NCBI RefSeq assembly: GCF_000758705.1
Contig: NZ_CP009287.1
Span: 3,596,001 to 3,660,000 of the forward strand
Reading direction: 5' to 3'
Length of the DNA: 64,000 nucleotides
Source: Paenibacillus graminis
GTDB lineage: Bacteria; Bacillota; Bacilli; Paenibacillales; Paenibacillaceae
Shown piece after piece: positions 50,962 through 60,033 of this stretch. The position numbers were made by a program, and so were the translations under genes. Position 1 is the first letter of the stretch. Every line of letters starts with the position of its first letter. Below the pieces are notes generated by a model. That model searched no databases. It was not told where the DNA came from and saw only the letters and a list, made by a program, of their open reading frames with translations.

Positions 50962-51609
50962 ATGAATACACCATTTATTAGAAACCACCAATACAACGTA
51001 ATTAAGAAACAAACGGAATTTCTTCAGAAGACACTACGGTCTGTCGCGGATCAGAGCGTCTTGAAGACGGTAAGGTACCGTACAGCTGTGAATATTATTG
51101 AGGCGTTCTCTTCTCTGACAACAGAGCAGGAGCGGATGCTGGAACAAGTTTCGGGCTTAGAGACCGCACATGAATTCCAGAGTTATATTTACGCATTGGA
51201 ACCATACCTGGAGCCATTTCCGCCGATAACTCTGAAGCAGATCCAGAAGCTGTTCCCGAAGAATAAAAAGCTCAAAATGCCTGATCTGCAATCGATTGAC
51301 CTTAGATATGTGACCTATCTGAGCTGGGTAGATATAGCCACGAACAAATTATTCATGGTCTATCCGTTCGAAGGGCAATTCATCGGCATCGAGGGAAGAA
51401 TCACGCCGACCCACAAAAAAGGGTACTGCATGTTCTGCAACCGGCATCAGGAGCTTGCGTTCATAACGGTCAAGACCAAGCCCGCCAATGCTTTGCCTGA
51501 TCAATATTCTTCCATCGGCCAATACGTATGTATGGACGGCCATGCTTGCAATCAGAGTATTACCAATACAACCTCGCTGGAGAGGTTCATTGTCTCCGTT
51601 CGTAAATAA
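50962..51609 (+). CDS. FusB/FusC-type elongation factor G-binding protein
   Basis: A 215-residue protein. The helical N-terminal domain (about 1-130) is followed by the treble-clef zinc module with CMFCNRHQE near 154 and VCMDGHACN near 190, the four-cysteine site of FusB-family proteins. In staphylococci these bind EF-G and release ribosomes stalled by fusidic acid. AAGGGG lies before ATG 50962. The long structured leader with its own leader peptide suggests antibiotic-responsive expression. A chromosomal housekeeping role in Bacilli is also possible. Confidence 0.88.
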   Translation: MNTPFIRNHQYNVIKKQTEFLQKTLRSVADQSVLKTVRYRTAVNIIEAFSSLTTEQERMLEQVSGLETAHEFQSYIYALEPYLEPFPPITLKQIQKLFPKNKKLKMPDLQSIDLRYVTYLSWVDIATNKLFMVYPFEGQFIGIEGRITPTHKKGYCMFCNRHQELAFITVKTKPANALPDQYSSIGQYVCMDGHACNQSITNTTSLERFIVSVRK

Positions 51610-51620
51610 CAATAAGCGTC

Positions 51621-51648
51621 AGGCTGCCTCTAGGGGCAGCCTTTTTTG
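51621..51648 (+). terminator. Terminator of the FusB-type gene
   Basis: AGGCTGCC / GGCAGCCT stem around a six-base loop, followed by TTTTT. Confidence 0.92.
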
Positions 51649-51746
51649 ATGAAAACCAATTCTATACTATCTATTCGAATTCGATTGTTTAATTTTTAAT
51701 GCGCTTTCATAAATAGGTTCAAACTATACCTGAAATCACAACAGTT

Positions 51747-52766
51747 TTACTCATGGGTTATCAGTCCTAACGCAGCATTTTTGGAATCGGAATTCCAATA
51801 ATTGTGATACCACTCCACCGTTTTTCTGATTCCTTCTTCGAGAGAAGTATCGGCAGACCAATTGAGGATAGATTTTGCTTTTTCCGGAGAAAGGTGTTGG
51901 TGCAGGATCTCACTATTTTTTTGATGTTCGTAAAGCGGTTCAATATGTTCAAGGTTCATGACACGTTGAATGATTTCAGTGACTTTTTTGATGTCCCACA
52001 ACTTGCCTGTTCCAAAATTAAAAACAGTACCATTCGCCTCATCATTTACATAATGGTACATAGCCATATAGGCAGCCATTAAGTCTTGAATATATAAGAA
52101 ATCTCTCATGTATATCCCGTTTGAAGGGATTCTAATAATTGGCGGAAGATTTGCATACAACCGCTGTATGGTCCCTGGAATTAACCGGCGAAAATTCAAG
52201 TCACCTCCCCCAAAAATATTGCCGAAACGGCCTATCACTATAGGCAAATTAAAGCTGTGTCTATAACTCTGTGAAATAAGATCGGAACAGGACTTTGATG
52301 CATCATAGGGGTTTCTGCCTTGAATGGGCATACCTTCATCATAAGGGAGGTCGGGACTGTCACCGTAAACCTTGTCACTGGATGCGACTATTATTTTTGA
52401 TATCTGGTCTTGGTGAACACGGCAAACTTCCATTAGATTATATGTACCTTTTACATTCGTTTCAAAAGTTTGCCAGGGGATCTGGTAGGCCAAATCTTGA
52501 AGGGAAACAGCAGCGAGGTGAAAGATAGTGTTGATTTTCCCGTCTGTAATTGCACGCTCAATCAAATTGTAATCGGCAATCGAACCATAATAGCATCGAA
52601 TCTCTTTGTCCAATCCCAGTTTTGCAAACTGGCTCCGCGGGTTGAACTCGCTCAAGACAGAGGTTACTTCAGCACCTTGTTCAATTAGATGATGAGTTAA
52701 CCAGGCACCTACAAATCCGGAAGCTCCTGTAACTAAAGCGCGGCAATCCGATAAAGAGCGTTTCAT
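51747..52766 (-). CDS. Extended SDR sugar-nucleotide epimerase/dehydratase
   Basis: A 339-residue extended short-chain dehydrogenase. GASGFVGAWL binds NAD(P), YDASKSCSDLI holds the catalytic Tyr-Lys pair, and DSPDLPYDEGMPIQGRNPYDASK with RFGNIFGGGDLNFRRLIPG are close to CDP-glucose/GDP-mannose 4,6-dehydratases. AAGGAGG (minus strand) selects ATG 52766; the longer frame to 52844 has no such site. It is a solitary gene; no other sugar-nucleotide genes are nearby, so the substrate is open. Confidence 0.87.
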   Translation of the reverse strand: MKRSLSDCRALVTGASGFVGAWLTHHLIEQGAEVTSVLSEFNPRSQFAKLGLDKEIRCYYGSIADYNLIERAITDGKINTIFHLAAVSLQDLAYQIPWQTFETNVKGTYNLMEVCRVHQDQISKIIVASSDKVYGDSPDLPYDEGMPIQGRNPYDASKSCSDLISQSYRHSFNLPIVIGRFGNIFGGGDLNFRRLIPGTIQRLYANLPPIIRIPSNGIYMRDFLYIQDLMAAYMAMYHYVNDEANGTVFNFGTGKLWDIKKVTEIIQRVMNLEHIEPLYEHQKNSEILHQHLSPEKAKSILNWSADTSLEEGIRKTVEWYHNYWNSDSKNAALGLITHE

Positions 52767-53081
52767 TGTTAAAACCTCCTTAAGTGTTATGGTTAAGACG
52801 GGAAAGGGACAAATATCCATTTTTGCCGATGATATACCACTCACAACATAATTACAATATATTTTTATTCTCTCCTATTGCTTTTATCTCAAAAAAGTAC
52901 TTGCTGCTATTTTGAGTCTACCCTCAAAGCCCAAATGGACAAAGAAAAATTAATGAGTCTGTAACTATCCCTACAAAAAAACCGCCATGCAGGCGGCTTT
53001 TTGGGGATGAGGGGACCGGTTATAGATCGACTGGCAGGACAATTCCGGCCGATTGCTCCGGATCTCCGCAAGCTTGGGGGG

Positions 53082-54233
53082 TTATTTTCTAAAAGGTCTG
53101 TAGAATGCACGAATGTCGTTGGCCAGCGGTTCCGGTTCTTCCATAGCAGTAAAATGCCCGCCGGCGGGCATGGTGGTCCAACGTGTTACATTCAGATTGC
53201 GCACAACCCAGGATTTAGGAGGCTGTAATACATCCCCGGGAAATACGGCTATTCCTGTTGGAACTTCTATGCGGCCCAATGGCGGCAAGGAATGCGTATT
53301 TTCATAATACATATGTGCTGATGATCCTATGGTGTTAGTCACCCAGTAGATCATAATATGAGTCAACAGCTCGTCCTTGCTATATTTCTGGCTGAGGTCA
53401 CCCTTATAATCGCTCCAGGTGCGGAATTTCTCGATGATCCAGGCTGCCAAACCTACCGGAGAATCGGAAAGTCCATAAGCAAGAGTCTGGGGTTTTGTCG
53501 ATTGGATGGCCATATAGCCGCCCTCATGGGAGATCCATTCAGAAGCGTTGTTCTTATATTGCCGTTCTTCATCCGTACATTCCGACTCGTCCTCTAAAGT
53601 TATGAGACTTCTTATAATACCAACATCAGTTAGATGGATTCCAAATAAAAGTTCAGGACGGTTTACTGCCAGATATCTCGTAACACCGGAGCCTATATCA
53701 CCGCCTGCAGCGGCAAATTTTGAATATCCCAATTCCTGTGTCATCAGTTTAGCCCACATCTGGGAGACAAAAAAATTGTTGACGCCCGGCCGGTTAGGGT
53801 GACCGGAAAACCCGAATCCCGGCAGGGAAGGGACAATGACGTCAAAGGCGTCCTCCGGATTACCTCCATAACTAGCAGGGTCTGAAAGAAGAGGAATTAT
53901 TTTTTGATAACGAAGGTAACTGTCTGGCCATCCATGGGTAAGGATAATGGGGAGAGGGTTAGGTCCTTTGCCGCGCTCGTGTACGAAGTGTACATCTATC
54001 CCGTCAATATTGGAACGAAACTGGGAAAAACGGTTCAGCATAGATTCTTGGGCGCGCCAGTCGTAATGATCCCTCCAATAGGAAACAAGTGATTTTAAAT
54101 AACTTAGATCAGTTCCTCTGTCCCAGCCTGAGTTTTCCAGTTCATCGGGCCAACGGATATGATGCAGCTTATATTGCAGATCGTCAAGAATCTCATTGGA
54201 GACATGAATATGAAACGGTTCGGCAGCCATCAT
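53082..54233 (-). CDS. Epoxide hydrolase (EHN-type alpha/beta hydrolase)
   Basis: A 383-residue hydrolase. The N-terminal EHN domain (FHIHVSNEILDDLQYKLHHIRWPDELENSGWDRGTDLSYLKSL-type) covers about 1-110. The alpha/beta core has the oxyanion motif THGWPDSYLRY, nucleophile Asp in AAGGDIGSG, and a C-terminal catalytic His near AGGHFTAMEEPE. Such enzymes open epoxides of xenobiotics. AAGGGGG precedes the twin ATG at 54233/54230. It is divergent from an AraC regulator. Confidence 0.9.
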   Translation of the reverse strand: MMAAEPFHIHVSNEILDDLQYKLHHIRWPDELENSGWDRGTDLSYLKSLVSYWRDHYDWRAQESMLNRFSQFRSNIDGIDVHFVHERGKGPNPLPIILTHGWPDSYLRYQKIIPLLSDPASYGGNPEDAFDVIVPSLPGFGFSGHPNRPGVNNFFVSQMWAKLMTQELGYSKFAAAGGDIGSGVTRYLAVNRPELLFGIHLTDVGIIRSLITLEDESECTDEERQYKNNASEWISHEGGYMAIQSTKPQTLAYGLSDSPVGLAAWIIEKFRTWSDYKGDLSQKYSKDELLTHIMIYWVTNTIGSSAHMYYENTHSLPPLGRIEVPTGIAVFPGDVLQPPKSWVVRNLNVTRWTTMPAGGHFTAMEEPEPLANDIRAFYRPFRK

Positions 54234-54338
54234 GGTTCCCCCTTTTTTTGTTTTCACAACATTATTATATACATTGAACTTGTATGTTACACTGAATTAA
54301 GTGAAGCAATCAACTATACTATTTGACAGGTGATCCTT

Positions 54339-55184
54339 ATGCCACAAGCAGACCGGCACAAAAAACGAACCGTGAATATAGAATTTGCAGCAGTGGAGGA
54401 TTTTAGTATTCTTCCATATCCAGAACGGTTTACGCTGATTTTTATAACGTCTGGAAGTATAAAGGGGGTACTGAATCAACGTCCAATCTCTGTTAGTGCT
54501 CCTGGTGTCCTTTGCATAGCTGAAGACGCTCAAGTGCAGGTGGTTGAAAAGATTAACGTATCGGCACAATCCTTTCATTTTCATTCCGAATTTCTTAATA
54601 GCGTTAAGCTTTCCGAAACGAAGGATTATTTTCCTGCACAGCCTAGAATCCAAACAGGACTTTCCCTTTTTCAAAATAATGAAGTACCTCGTGTAACAGA
54701 AAAAGCATATCCGCTATTGCTCGAATGGTTTTTCATACTGGGTATGGAAGTGAAGGCGCAAAGTGATGCGCTTTGGGTGTGCAGAATAAAAAAGTACCTT
54801 ATTCAAATTTTTGGGTTATTGGAGGAATTGAATCGGACTAGCGAACACTCGCCGGTCGATGTAGTGCTGGACTATATTCACACTAATTATCCGCAAAAGA
54901 TTTCATTGGAGGATTTGACAAAATGCGGCCATTTGAACCGTGTGACTTTAAATAAGAAGTTTCAGGAAAGGTGCGGGAATACAGCGATTGGTTACCTGCT
55001 TTCACATCGTTTAAAAGTTGCAGGTGACCTGTTGGTGCATACAGATATGAGCCTCAATGAAATTGCACGCGCTACCGGATTTGAGTATGATACCTACTTT
55101 ATCAAACAGTTTACCGCCAAAAAAGGGATGTCACCGACGACCTATCGGACTGCTTCCCGTAAGTTGGCCAGTGTCAGTATCTAA
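54339..55184 (+). CDS. AraC-family transcriptional regulator
   Basis: A 281-residue regulator with an N-terminal cupin-like domain (about 10-100) and a C-terminal AraC DNA-binding domain (about 180-275; ISLEDLTKCGHLNRVTLNKKF, LNEIARATGFEYDTYFIKQFTAKKGMSPTTYR). AGGTGAT precedes ATG 54339; the frame also opens at GTG 54330. Divergent from the epoxide hydrolase gene with about 105 bases between, its likely target. Confidence 0.88.
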   Translation: MPQADRHKKRTVNIEFAAVEDFSILPYPERFTLIFITSGSIKGVLNQRPISVSAPGVLCIAEDAQVQVVEKINVSAQSFHFHSEFLNSVKLSETKDYFPAQPRIQTGLSLFQNNEVPRVTEKAYPLLLEWFFILGMEVKAQSDALWVCRIKKYLIQIFGLLEELNRTSEHSPVDVVLDYIHTNYPQKISLEDLTKCGHLNRVTLNKKFQERCGNTAIGYLLSHRLKVAGDLLVHTDMSLNEIARATGFEYDTYFIKQFTAKKGMSPTTYRTASRKLASVSI

Positions 55185-55245
55185 TATAATTCTATTATTG
55201 AACACTGCCCGCCCTATGCGGTGGCTTAATCGTTAGCGACAGAAC

Positions 55246-55836
55246 TTATCCCAGCAGTTCATTGGCTCCGTTCATCAATAAGGGCATAGTCTGTTTAACG
55301 AATGACTCCGCACTTATTAGACACCCCTCATTGTTCCAAACGTAAGCCGCCCCGTACATCCCCCAACTTAACATAATAGAAGCTGTATTTATTAAGAATT
55401 GCGCGTTTGGACCCGATTGCATCTTGTCTTTGTCTATAAAGGCAAGAAGTATCGTTTGAATTTGTTCTTTTATTTGATTTTCGAATACAGGTCCAAGTGA
55501 TGTATACCTTCTCTTGCACATCGTGCTTAGACCCTTATGAAAATCGCATACACCCAGAAAAATACTCTGAATGGTTTCTTCATTTAATACTTCGTGACCG
55601 CTTATTCTACGATTTATGATTGTCATAAATGATTCCATTAGTTTGACCTCAAGCATTTCGAATTTATCTACAAAGTGCGCGTAGAAAGTCGTCCTGTTAA
55701 CAGTAGCCCGCTCCGCAATATCCCTAACGGTTATCGATTCAAAATCTTTTTCTTGAATTAATACAGCAAAAGCGTCTTGAAGGAGCCGCCGTGTACGAAT
55801 CACACGAGGATCAGCTTCATTCTTTTTAATTGTCAT
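55246..55836 (-). CDS. TetR-family transcriptional regulator
   Basis: A 196-residue regulator. The N-terminal helix-turn-helix (about 12-60: RRLLQDAFAVLIQEKDFESITVRDIAERATVNRTTFYAHF) is clear; the C-terminal domain resembles the TetR_C_33/YxaF-like group weakly. GAGGAG (minus strand) selects ATG 55836 rather than 55890. Divergent from the nitroreductase gene, which it probably represses. Confidence 0.9.
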   Translation of the reverse strand: MTIKKNEADPRVIRTRRLLQDAFAVLIQEKDFESITVRDIAERATVNRTTFYAHFVDKFEMLEVKLMESFMTIINRRISGHEVLNEETIQSIFLGVCDFHKGLSTMCKRRYTSLGPVFENQIKEQIQTILLAFIDKDKMQSGPNAQFLINTASIMLSWGMYGAAYVWNNEGCLISAESFVKQTMPLLMNGANELLG

Positions 55837-55910
55837 AGTTAGGATCTCCTCAACAAAAAAGACATTATAGAGATGGTGTTGTCTATCCAACGGCTTATGG
55901 TTATTGATGA

Positions 55911-55938
55911 TTGTGAATCAATCGGTTGTTATTATAAC
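55911..55938 (+). promoter_or_regulatory. Promoter of the nitroreductase gene
   Basis: TTGTGA (55911-55916), 16-base spacer, TATAAC (55933-55938). Downstream, GTTG-TTCAAA-CAAC (about 55957-55970) is a short palindrome that could be part of a TetR site. Confidence 0.5.
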
Positions 55939-55990
55939 ATACAAATACAGCAGGTGTTGTTCAAACAACTTCCCAAAGGAGGAGAGGGCC

Positions 55991-56653
55991 ATGTCGGTTT
56001 CACAACCATCGACAACGACGGAGCACCAATTTTTTTTCGATGTTATTCTAGAACGCCGGTCGGTTCGCAGCTATGATCCCCAGATCAAAATTTCGCGGGA
56101 AGAATTGACCGAAATGTTGCGGCAAGCCACGCTGGCACCTTCAGCCGCTAACCTGCAGCCGTGGCGGTTTCTCGTTATCGACACGCCGGAGCTGAAACAG
56201 AAGCTGCTTCCGATCGCATTCAATCAACAGCAAGTGGTTGAGGCTTCGGCTGTCATTGCGGTACTCGGAGATTTAGAGTGTTATAAATGGGCAGAGAAAA
56301 TTTACGGAATGGAGGTCGATGCGGATTTCATGCCTACAGAGACGGCTAAATCGTTCGTGGAACGCTATACCGTCATGTATTCGAACATGTCTTCCGAGGC
56401 CATCCACCAAAAAGTTTATACCGACGGCGGACTAGTATCGATGCAACTTATGCTTGTCGCCCGCGCTAAAGGGTACGACACGGTACCGATGGGAGGCTAC
56501 GACAAACAAAAGTTCATGGAAGCTTTCCGTATATCAGAACGCTACGTTCCGATTATGCTGATTGCCATCGGCAAGGCGATGAAATCCGGTCATCCGACAG
56601 TGAGGCTGGCAGTCGATGATGTAGCTTTCTTTAACGAGATGCCTGAGGAATAA
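55991..56653 (+). CDS. Nitroreductase-family flavoprotein
   Basis: A 220-residue FMN enzyme. FFDVILERRSVRSYDPQIKISREELTEML and APSAANLQPWRFLVID are the FMN-binding motifs; AKGYDTVPMGGYDKQKFMEAF is the C-terminal signature. It reduces nitro compounds or quinones with NAD(P)H. AAAGGAGGAGAGG selects ATG 55991; the longer frame from 55904 overlaps the promoter region. Divergent from a TetR regulator. Base composition is higher in GC than the regulator. Confidence 0.9.
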   Translation: MSVSQPSTTTEHQFFFDVILERRSVRSYDPQIKISREELTEMLRQATLAPSAANLQPWRFLVIDTPELKQKLLPIAFNQQQVVEASAVIAVLGDLECYKWAEKIYGMEVDADFMPTETAKSFVERYTVMYSNMSSEAIHQKVYTDGGLVSMQLMLVARAKGYDTVPMGGYDKQKFMEAFRISERYVPIMLIAIGKAMKSGHPTVRLAVDDVAFFNEMPEE

Positions 56654-56659
56654 CAAAAT

Positions 56660-56706
56660 GAAAAAGACCTTGGCGCCGCATAAACAAAGGCGAGCTAAGG
56701 TCTTTT
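56660..56706 (+). terminator. Terminator after nitroreductase
   Basis: AAAAGACCTT / AAGGTCTTTT stem with extra GC pairs around a long loop, T run downstream. Confidence 0.78.
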
Positions 56707-56814
56707 ACAGGTTCTGCACCTCAGATTCTAACAAGGTGTATTAATTACGTAAAATAATAATTTGACGAATAAATAACAATGAGATATATTGGATTCACGG
56801 AGGTTCATACATAT

Positions 56815-57885
56815 ATGGATAACCAGATGAAATTGCACTACATGCAACGAATTGATGAGAAGCTGTCCGGTTTACCTTGGTATGTAACAGAATATATAGA
56901 TAGCAAAAAACGCAAATTATCTCCAACGACACTTCTTAATTATTGCCATGATTACATCATCTTTTTTGATTGGCTTATTGCTGAGAATCTAACTTCGTCA
57001 ACCCGGAAAGAAATAACCTTAGAAACGCTGGAGCGATTAACCATCCGAGAAGTGGAAAATTTCTTGTCATTCCTGGATTATCAACTCGGGAACAAGAAGC
57101 TTACGATCAATCGTAAATTGTCCTCGCTGAAATCCTTGTTTGATTACCTTCAGAATAAGGCTGAAACCAGCGACCTGAAGCCTTATATTCAACGAAATGT
57201 TATGGCCAAAATGGATTTGAATGCCGTAAAAGAAAGCCAGGAAACCATTGCAAATCGTATTGAAGGGAAAATCCTCAGAGAAGACGATTTTGAATTATTC
57301 AGGCAATTCGTAGCGTATGATTTTGGCGAAATGTATAAAGATAACAAGCGGATTTTTACATTCCATCAGTTTAATCGTGAGCGTGATACGGCAATCATTT
57401 CGCTGATCTTAGGCTCAGGACTCAGATTGTCAGAGGTTGCAGGTATTAATATGGATGACCTCGATATGAATAAAGCATTGGTACGAGTAATACGCAAAGG
57501 TGATAAAGAACAATACGTGTACTTTAGCAAACAAGCCCTAATGGATCTGGAAAGTTATCTGCAGATCAGAGAATCAAGATATACACCAGAAAAACACGAG
57601 AACTATTTATTCATTGCAGCTCCAGTAGGCCGTAAAGGTAAAAGCCGGCGTTTGACGGGACGATCAATTGAAAAACTGATTGAAAAGTACGCTGCTGCCT
57701 TTGGGAAACCTTCATTAACGGTACATTCGCTTAGACACTCATTTGCAACGCGATACCATTTGGAAAACAACGATGTACCGAGATTGAAAAATCAATTAGG
57801 GCATTCATCTATTCAAACAACAATGATTTATACACACTTAACAGACGAAGAGATGCGTAATGCTGTAAATAACATGGATCGATAA
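56815..57885 (+). CDS. xerS: Tyrosine recombinase XerS-like
   Basis: A 356-residue site-specific recombinase, the length of XerS. N-terminal SAM-like core-binding domain (about 15-125: LPWYVTEYIDSKKRKLSPTTLLNY). Catalytic residues in order: Arg in GSGLRLSE, Lys near RVIRKGDKEQ, HSLRH, His in LGHSSIQTT, and the nucleophile Tyr in TTMIYTHL. XerS resolves chromosome dimers at a dif-like site in some Firmicutes. CGGAGG upstream fits ATG 56815 better than ATG 56779. No flanking inverted or direct repeats of a mobile element were seen, so it is probably a housekeeping gene. Confidence 0.88.
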   Translation: MDNQMKLHYMQRIDEKLSGLPWYVTEYIDSKKRKLSPTTLLNYCHDYIIFFDWLIAENLTSSTRKEITLETLERLTIREVENFLSFLDYQLGNKKLTINRKLSSLKSLFDYLQNKAETSDLKPYIQRNVMAKMDLNAVKESQETIANRIEGKILREDDFELFRQFVAYDFGEMYKDNKRIFTFHQFNRERDTAIISLILGSGLRLSEVAGINMDDLDMNKALVRVIRKGDKEQYVYFSKQALMDLESYLQIRESRYTPEKHENYLFIAAPVGRKGKSRRLTGRSIEKLIEKYAAAFGKPSLTVHSLRHSFATRYHLENNDVPRLKNQLGHSSIQTTMIYTHLTDEEMRNAVNNMDR

Positions 57886-57909
57886 ACCCGCGGTGCTTCG
57901 CGGTTTTTC
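57884..57909 (+). terminator. Terminator after xerS
   Basis: CCGCG / CGCGG-type short stem with TTTTT after it. Confidence 0.75.
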
Positions 57910-57984
57910 CAATACTTCCTCACAAAACCCGTATTTTGTACATATGTCTATAAAGCATTTAATTCCTTCGAACTTGGTTTCATT

Positions 57985-58540
57985 GCTCGCGGCTCTTTAC
58001 ATCATATCAATCATACCATCACCATGATTTAGCACCAACTCGTAATCACCGCCATTGCCCGCATACCTGGCCGGATATTTTGGTGTGCGCTCCCATGACG
58101 GGTTCAGATCCTCCAAGCCACTATACTGTGGGTGATGCAATCCCCGCAGCGGGCAATTTCATTGCCTGCACTCCTCCGCCCCTACTGAATATCCATTTTA
58201 CATATCCTGGAATTGATTCAACTCCACTCCGGCTTCCGCGTTCGGTCCGCGGAGTGCCTGCAGCATCCGTATTCACCAGCTCCAGGACCTGTCCGTTGCC
58301 GTCATAGCCGTACTGGTAGCTTTTCATGTTCTGCCCCGCTGCACTGTCTTGCCGCTGAGCAGGCCCCGGACATTGTAGCTGTTGCTCTCCCGATACATCA
58401 CCGTCCCGTCCATGTGACACCGCGTCCTTCCGGCGTCCCAATTCATCACTACCCTTCACAGCCATATCCCACTGGACCCCAAGCGAAATCGCGGAGGGAG
58501 CCATCAAGCGCGGAGTGGTTTTATATGCCGTTTGGCAGCT
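57985..58540 (-). pseudogene. Decayed Rhs/YD-repeat protein fragment
   Basis: Minus-strand translations in three frames give Rhs-like pieces: CHMDGTVMYRESNSYNVRGL, then after a frameshift SYQYGYDGNGQVLELVNT, then after more damage GLHHPQYSGLEDLNPSW and a tail YAGNGGDYELVLNHGDGMID before a stop. YD-repeat proteins read Y-x-Y-D-x-x-G-x-(L/V), which the middle piece matches. The pieces are in the right order but no single frame survives, so this is a pseudogene stump. It may include the C-terminal tip, often a toxin, of the former protein. GC content is higher than in neighbouring xerS. Confidence 0.6.
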
Positions 58541-58559
58541 AATAAACTATAATCCTTAT

Positions 58560-59237
58560 TCAAAATCCCAAAGATTCACCAACGAGGATAACCTTTATTC
58601 TCCCCGCCGGTTTACACATTCTTGTTTGGACGATGTAAGAACAGATACAATCATCTGTTTTACAATCTCCGCAAGCACCATTGATCAGGCAGGGCGTTTT
58701 TTGCGGCGAATGTAAAAATGGGCTGGACGAACACGAACAGCGGTATACATTAATGGGGGCCGCATATGTTCTGGCTCTTATAACTGCGTCTTCAGCGGTC
58801 TTGCAAACCTTATTTATCCCAACGATAGCAATAACACTTTTCGGTCCAAAGGTAATCGCCGCTGTTCGATTGCCCACACTATCTATATTGACCAATATGC
58901 CATCTTCGCTAACGGCGTTAAAGCTCGTTAAATAGGTGTCGCACAAAAGAGATTGGCGCATAAGGTCATAACGTTCCTCCATGGTTTGCGCTTTATCACG
59001 ATCAGTGATCATATAGCTGCCTTGACGTACTCGATTAAGAAGCCCGATTTCCTCAAGCGTGACTGACCCACCCCATGATACCGAAGAATGTTCCGGAATA
59101 AATGATAGTGCCTTTTCTACAGCTTCTATGGCGTTATCACAGTAATAAGCCTCAAACTTTCTGCTTTGCAGATTTTTAATAACCTTTGAGGCTAAAAGTC
59201 TATTTCTCGCTTTTATTGAATTTTCTTTCCCTTGCAT
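58560..59237 (-). CDS. LUD-domain (lactate utilisation type) protein
   Basis: A 225-residue LUD/DUF162 protein. VSWGGSVTLEEIGLL, GILVNIDSVGNRTAAITFGPKSVIAIVGINKVCKTAEDAVIRART are the family core. The C-terminus adds cysteines (CSCSSSPF, CLINGACGDCKTDDCICSYIVQTRM), which suggest an iron-sulfur site as in a subgroup of these proteins. The function of the subgroup is not known to me. It is divergent from a Crp/Fnr regulator with a palindrome between, and probably regulated by it. Confidence 0.85.
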   Translation of the reverse strand: MQGKENSIKARNRLLASKVIKNLQSRKFEAYYCDNAIEAVEKALSFIPEHSSVSWGGSVTLEEIGLLNRVRQGSYMITDRDKAQTMEERYDLMRQSLLCDTYLTSFNAVSEDGILVNIDSVGNRTAAITFGPKSVIAIVGINKVCKTAEDAVIRARTYAAPINVYRCSCSSSPFLHSPQKTPCLINGACGDCKTDDCICSYIVQTRMCKPAGRIKVILVGESLGF

Positions 59238-59323
59238 TGTTTTCCCTCCATTCTGACGTTAGAAAAGGTGACTAACTTCTTTTGTATTTATGATTAATAT
59301 AGTATAGTAAAAAGAAAAAATAT

Positions 59324-59337
59324 GTTGCACATGCAAC
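59324..59337. promoter_or_regulatory. Palindrome in the LUD/Crp divergent region
   Basis: GTTGCA-CA-TGCAAC is a perfect inverted repeat 12 bases before the Crp-type gene. Its size suits a dimeric helix-turn-helix regulator and it overlaps the leader of the gene, so autoregulation is plausible. Confidence 0.5.
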
Positions 59338-59349
59338 GAGGAGCCTCTC

Positions 59350-60033
59350 ATGAACAACTTAGATTCCCTATGTCAATCACGTTTATTTTCGGGGATTTCC
59401 CCAAATGATATTTCCCAAATGCTTAAATGTCTGTCAGCCACACGGAAAGAATATGCAAAAGATGAGATGGTTGTCCGTGAGGGCGATTTAGTGGATGATG
59501 TCGGCATCATATTGCAGGGGAGCGCTCAAAGTACGAAATTGAGCGTCACGGGAAAACAAATTATTGTATCCCTCCATTATCCGGGTGGATATACCGCAGT
59601 TTTAACAGCGGCTAGCCGTGGAAGAAGATGCCCTATGTCAGTACAGGCAATAGAACCACTTGAAGTTCTGTTTATTCCTATCAAAAGCATATTGAGCCGT
59701 TGTACGAAGTTATGTATGGGACACGAACAATTACTTGGCAATCTTTTTGATAGTATCGCAGAACGAGCGTTAGAACTGCATGACCGAAATGATTGTCTGA
59801 TTATGCCTACTATTCGGGATAAGGTCTTAACTTATTTAACAAGAGTTATGCGTGAAACTGGAACAGAAACTTTTACTATTCCTTTTGATAGAGAAGCGAT
59901 GGCCGAGTATTTAGATGTAGATAGAAGTGCTTTATCCAGAGAGCTTGCATGGATGAAGCGGGACGGCTTGATTGACTTTTATAGAAACGAATTTAAGCTA
60001 TTGCAAAAAGCAGTAGAAAAAGATTTTCACTAA
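59350..60033 (+). CDS. Crp/Fnr-family transcriptional regulator
   Basis: A 227-residue regulator. Cyclic nucleotide-binding-like beta-roll (about 10-120; GDLVDDVGIILQGSAQSTKLS) and C-terminal winged helix (about 150-220; IPFDREAMAEYLDVDRSALSRELAWMKRDGLIDF). There is no Fnr-type cysteine cluster at the N-terminus, but cysteines near 25 and 95-120 could sense redox or metal. GAGGAG precedes ATG 59350. Divergent partner of the LUD gene. Confidence 0.9.
   Translation: MNNLDSLCQSRLFSGISPNDISQMLKCLSATRKEYAKDEMVVREGDLVDDVGIILQGSAQSTKLSVTGKQIIVSLHYPGGYTAVLTAASRGRRCPMSVQAIEPLEVLFIPIKSILSRCTKLCMGHEQLLGNLFDSIAERALELHDRNDCLIMPTIRDKVLTYLTRVMRETGTETFTIPFDREAMAEYLDVDRSALSRELAWMKRDGLIDFYRNEFKLLQKAVEKDFH

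Noticed and set aside
56660..57909. XerS gene as integrase of an integrated element
   Set aside because: No attachment repeats, tRNA gene or phage/ICE genes flank it, and the length and motifs match the housekeeping XerS type.
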